From assembly GCA_031553435.1 (NCBI GenBank), contig JAVBLQ010000100.1, positions 1 to 14,432 of the forward strand: a stretch of 14,432 bases of DNA. Direction: 5' to 3'. Under the pieces are notes generated by a model. The model was not told the DNA's origin, did not search any database, and saw only the letters and a program-made list of their open reading frames with translations. The first letter of the stretch is position 1, and each line of letters begins with the position of its first letter. Of this stretch, positions 13,066 through 14,432 are shown in pieces. Made by a program: the position numbers and the translations under genes. The stretch is from JAVBLQ01 sp031553435 (GTDB taxonomy: Bacteria > Bacteroidota > Bacteroidia > Bacteroidales > Azobacteroidaceae).

Positions 13066-14432
13066 ATGGAAAAAATAACATCCTATTTAATTCAGCCCAC
13101 AGTGACCGAAAAAGGAGTGGTGCGTGCCTGGGAAGAAACAATTATGCTTCCCACTTATCCTATCGGAGAAGAAGAAAAAAATCCGATCTTCTTGGAAAAA
13201 CGTGTTTATCAAGGAAGTAGTGGAGTAGTTTATCCCTATCCTGTAGTGGAAAAAATATCAGATGAAAAAATAGATAAACCCTATAGAGCCTTTTTTCTGG
13301 AAAATGAATATCTGAAAATTATGATATTGCCGGAATTGGGCGGAAGGGTTCATATGGCTTACGATAAAGTCAAAAAACGTCATTTTGTTTACTATAATCA
13401 AGTGGTTAAACCTGCATTGGTAGGTTTGACCGGCCCTTGGATTTCAGGAGGAATAGAATTTAACTGGCCCCAGCATCATCGTCCAAGCACTTTTCTTCCG
13501 ACAGATTGTATGATTGAAGAGAATGCTGATGGAAGTATCACTGTTTGGTGTAATGAAGTAGAACGAATGTTTCGTACCAAAGGAATGCAAGGATTTACTT
13601 TGCCTCCTGATAAAGCTTATCTGGAAATTAAAGTAAAAATATATAATCGTACACCATTTCCTCAAACATTTTTGTGGTGGGCCAATCCGGCGGTAGTGGT
13701 GCATGATGATTATCATTCCGTATTTCCACCGGATGTTCATGCGGTATTTGATCATGGTAAACGTGATGTTTCCAACTTTCCGATAGCTACCGGAACTTAT
13801 TACAAGCAAGATTATTCGGCAGGTGTGGATATTTCCAGATATAAAAATATTCCGGTGCCGACCTCTTATATGGCGATTCAATCCAAATTTGATTTTGTAG
13901 GCGGATATGAAGAAAATGTCAAAGGAGGATTATTACATGTCGCCGATCATCATGTCTCACCAGGTAAAAAACAATGGACCTGGGGTAATGGTGATTTTGG
14001 CATTGCCTGGGATCGTAATTTAACTGATGAAGATGGTCCCTATATTGAATTGATGACCGGAGTTCACACAGATAATCAACCGGATTTTACATGGTTACAG
14101 CCATATGAAGAAAAATCCTGGGTGCAATATTTCATGCCTTATTCCGAAGTAGGATATGTAAAAAATGCAACCAAAGATGCAATTGCCAATATCCATGTTG
14201 AAGGAGAAAATACGACCCTTATTCTCTATACTACATCTGTTTATAAGAATCTAAAAATAATATTAAAGAATATAGAAGGTGAAATTTTCCTGGATCAACA
14301 AATTTCAACTTCTCCGGCCGAACCATTCAAAACACTGGTCAAAACAGGAAATATCCTTCCTGAAAATCTGATTTTCGAATTATATAGTGAAGATGGATTA
14401 TTGATGCTTGATTATCAGGCTGATAAACCAGA
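13066..14432 (+). CDS. DUF5107-type protein with mutarotase-like fold (partial, 3' end outside window)
   Basis: The frame is open from the ATG at 13066 to the window end, giving 455 residues. There is no signal peptide, so it is probably cytoplasmic. The N-terminal region resembles DUF5107 proteins, which are related to aldose 1-epimerases and other galactose-mutarotase-like beta-sandwiches: LPELGGRVH (88-96), then GPWISGGIEFNWPQHHRPS (124-141), VKIYNRTPFPQTFLWWANPA, and a histidine/aspartate-rich HDDYHSVFPPD. A GNGDFGIAWDRNLTDEDGPYIELMTG stretch and YEEKSWVQYFMPY follow. Full-length family members usually continue into tetratricopeptide repeats, which would lie beyond the window. It starts 81 bases after the sugar transporter on the same strand, and together with the AraC-type regulator suggests a carbohydrate uptake and processing unit. 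The reaction is unknown. Confidence 0.8.
   Translation, partial: MEKITSYLIQPTVTEKGVVRAWEETIMLPTYPIGEEEKNPIFLEKRVYQGSSGVVYPYPVVEKISDEKIDKPYRAFFLENEYLKIMILPELGGRVHMAYDKVKKRHFVYYNQVVKPALVGLTGPWISGGIEFNWPQHHRPSTFLPTDCMIEENADGSITVWCNEVERMFRTKGMQGFTLPPDKAYLEIKVKIYNRTPFPQTFLWWANPAVVVHDDYHSVFPPDVHAVFDHGKRDVSNFPIATGTYYKQDYSAGVDISRYKNIPVPTSYMAIQSKFDFVGGYEENVKGGLLHVADHHVSPGKKQWTWGNGDFGIAWDRNLTDEDGPYIELMTGVHTDNQPDFTWLQPYEEKSWVQYFMPYSEVGYVKNATKDAIANIHVEGENTTLILYTTSVYKNLKIILKNIEGEIFLDQQISTSPAEPFKTLVKTGNILPENLIFELYSEDGLLMLDYQADKP

Noticed and set aside
13444..13881. Minus-strand frame of 145 codons
   Set aside because: It is antisense to the DUF5107-type gene, whose plus-strand frame is open through the window end and shows conserved motifs.

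Overview
The window reads as a chromosomal segment of a Bacteroidota bacterium, most likely of the order Bacteroidales. The evidence is a complete type IX secretion (T9SS) core operon in the order porP-porK-porL-porM-porN, a C-terminal T9SS sorting domain on a truncated neighbour, promoters that fit the Bacteroidota consensus (TTTG, then TAnnTTTG), start codons without Shine-Dalgarno sequences, and moderately AT-rich DNA. No RNA gene, insertion sequence, phage integrase or CRISPR array was seen, and no stretch over 300 bases lacks a gene.

Layout. Bases 1-461 (+) hold the tail of a T9SS cargo-like protein and an overlapping small exported protein. Bases 548-1972 (+) encode an exported fibre-like protein ending in a peptidase S74 / intramolecular chaperone domain. 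Bases 1973-2263 are intergenic, with a possible structured element, a heptamer array and a good promoter. Bases 2264-3598 (+) encode a neurotransmitter:sodium symporter family transporter. It converges on a minus-strand block running from 10459 down to 3630: porP, porK, porL, porM, porN and a single-domain chromate-transporter-family protein. An AraC-family regulator (10539-11432, -) is divergent from a XylE/GLUT-like sugar transporter (11605-12984, +), which is followed by a DUF5107-type protein that runs off the window end.

How the genes work together. PorK and PorN form the periplasmic ring under the outer membrane, PorL and PorM form the proton-driven inner-membrane motor, and PorP is an outer-membrane-associated component. 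Together they serve export of CTD-bearing cargo such as the protein truncated at the left edge. The right-hand block looks like a sugar-responsive uptake unit: regulator, transporter and a mutarotase-like carbohydrate protein, with a shared divergent control region holding three helically phased repeats.

The most unusual signal is a set of short degenerate tandem arrays (unit 7-9 bp) at gene borders. Each has its own word family (GGTGCAC, AAAAACT, xxTGTGTxx, xATTGyC, AAGTTTT/ACGTTAT, AATATGCC). Several contain the stop codon of the upstream gene, and three place the same 12-mer TATAACTTAAAA just before a start codon. Their function is unknown.
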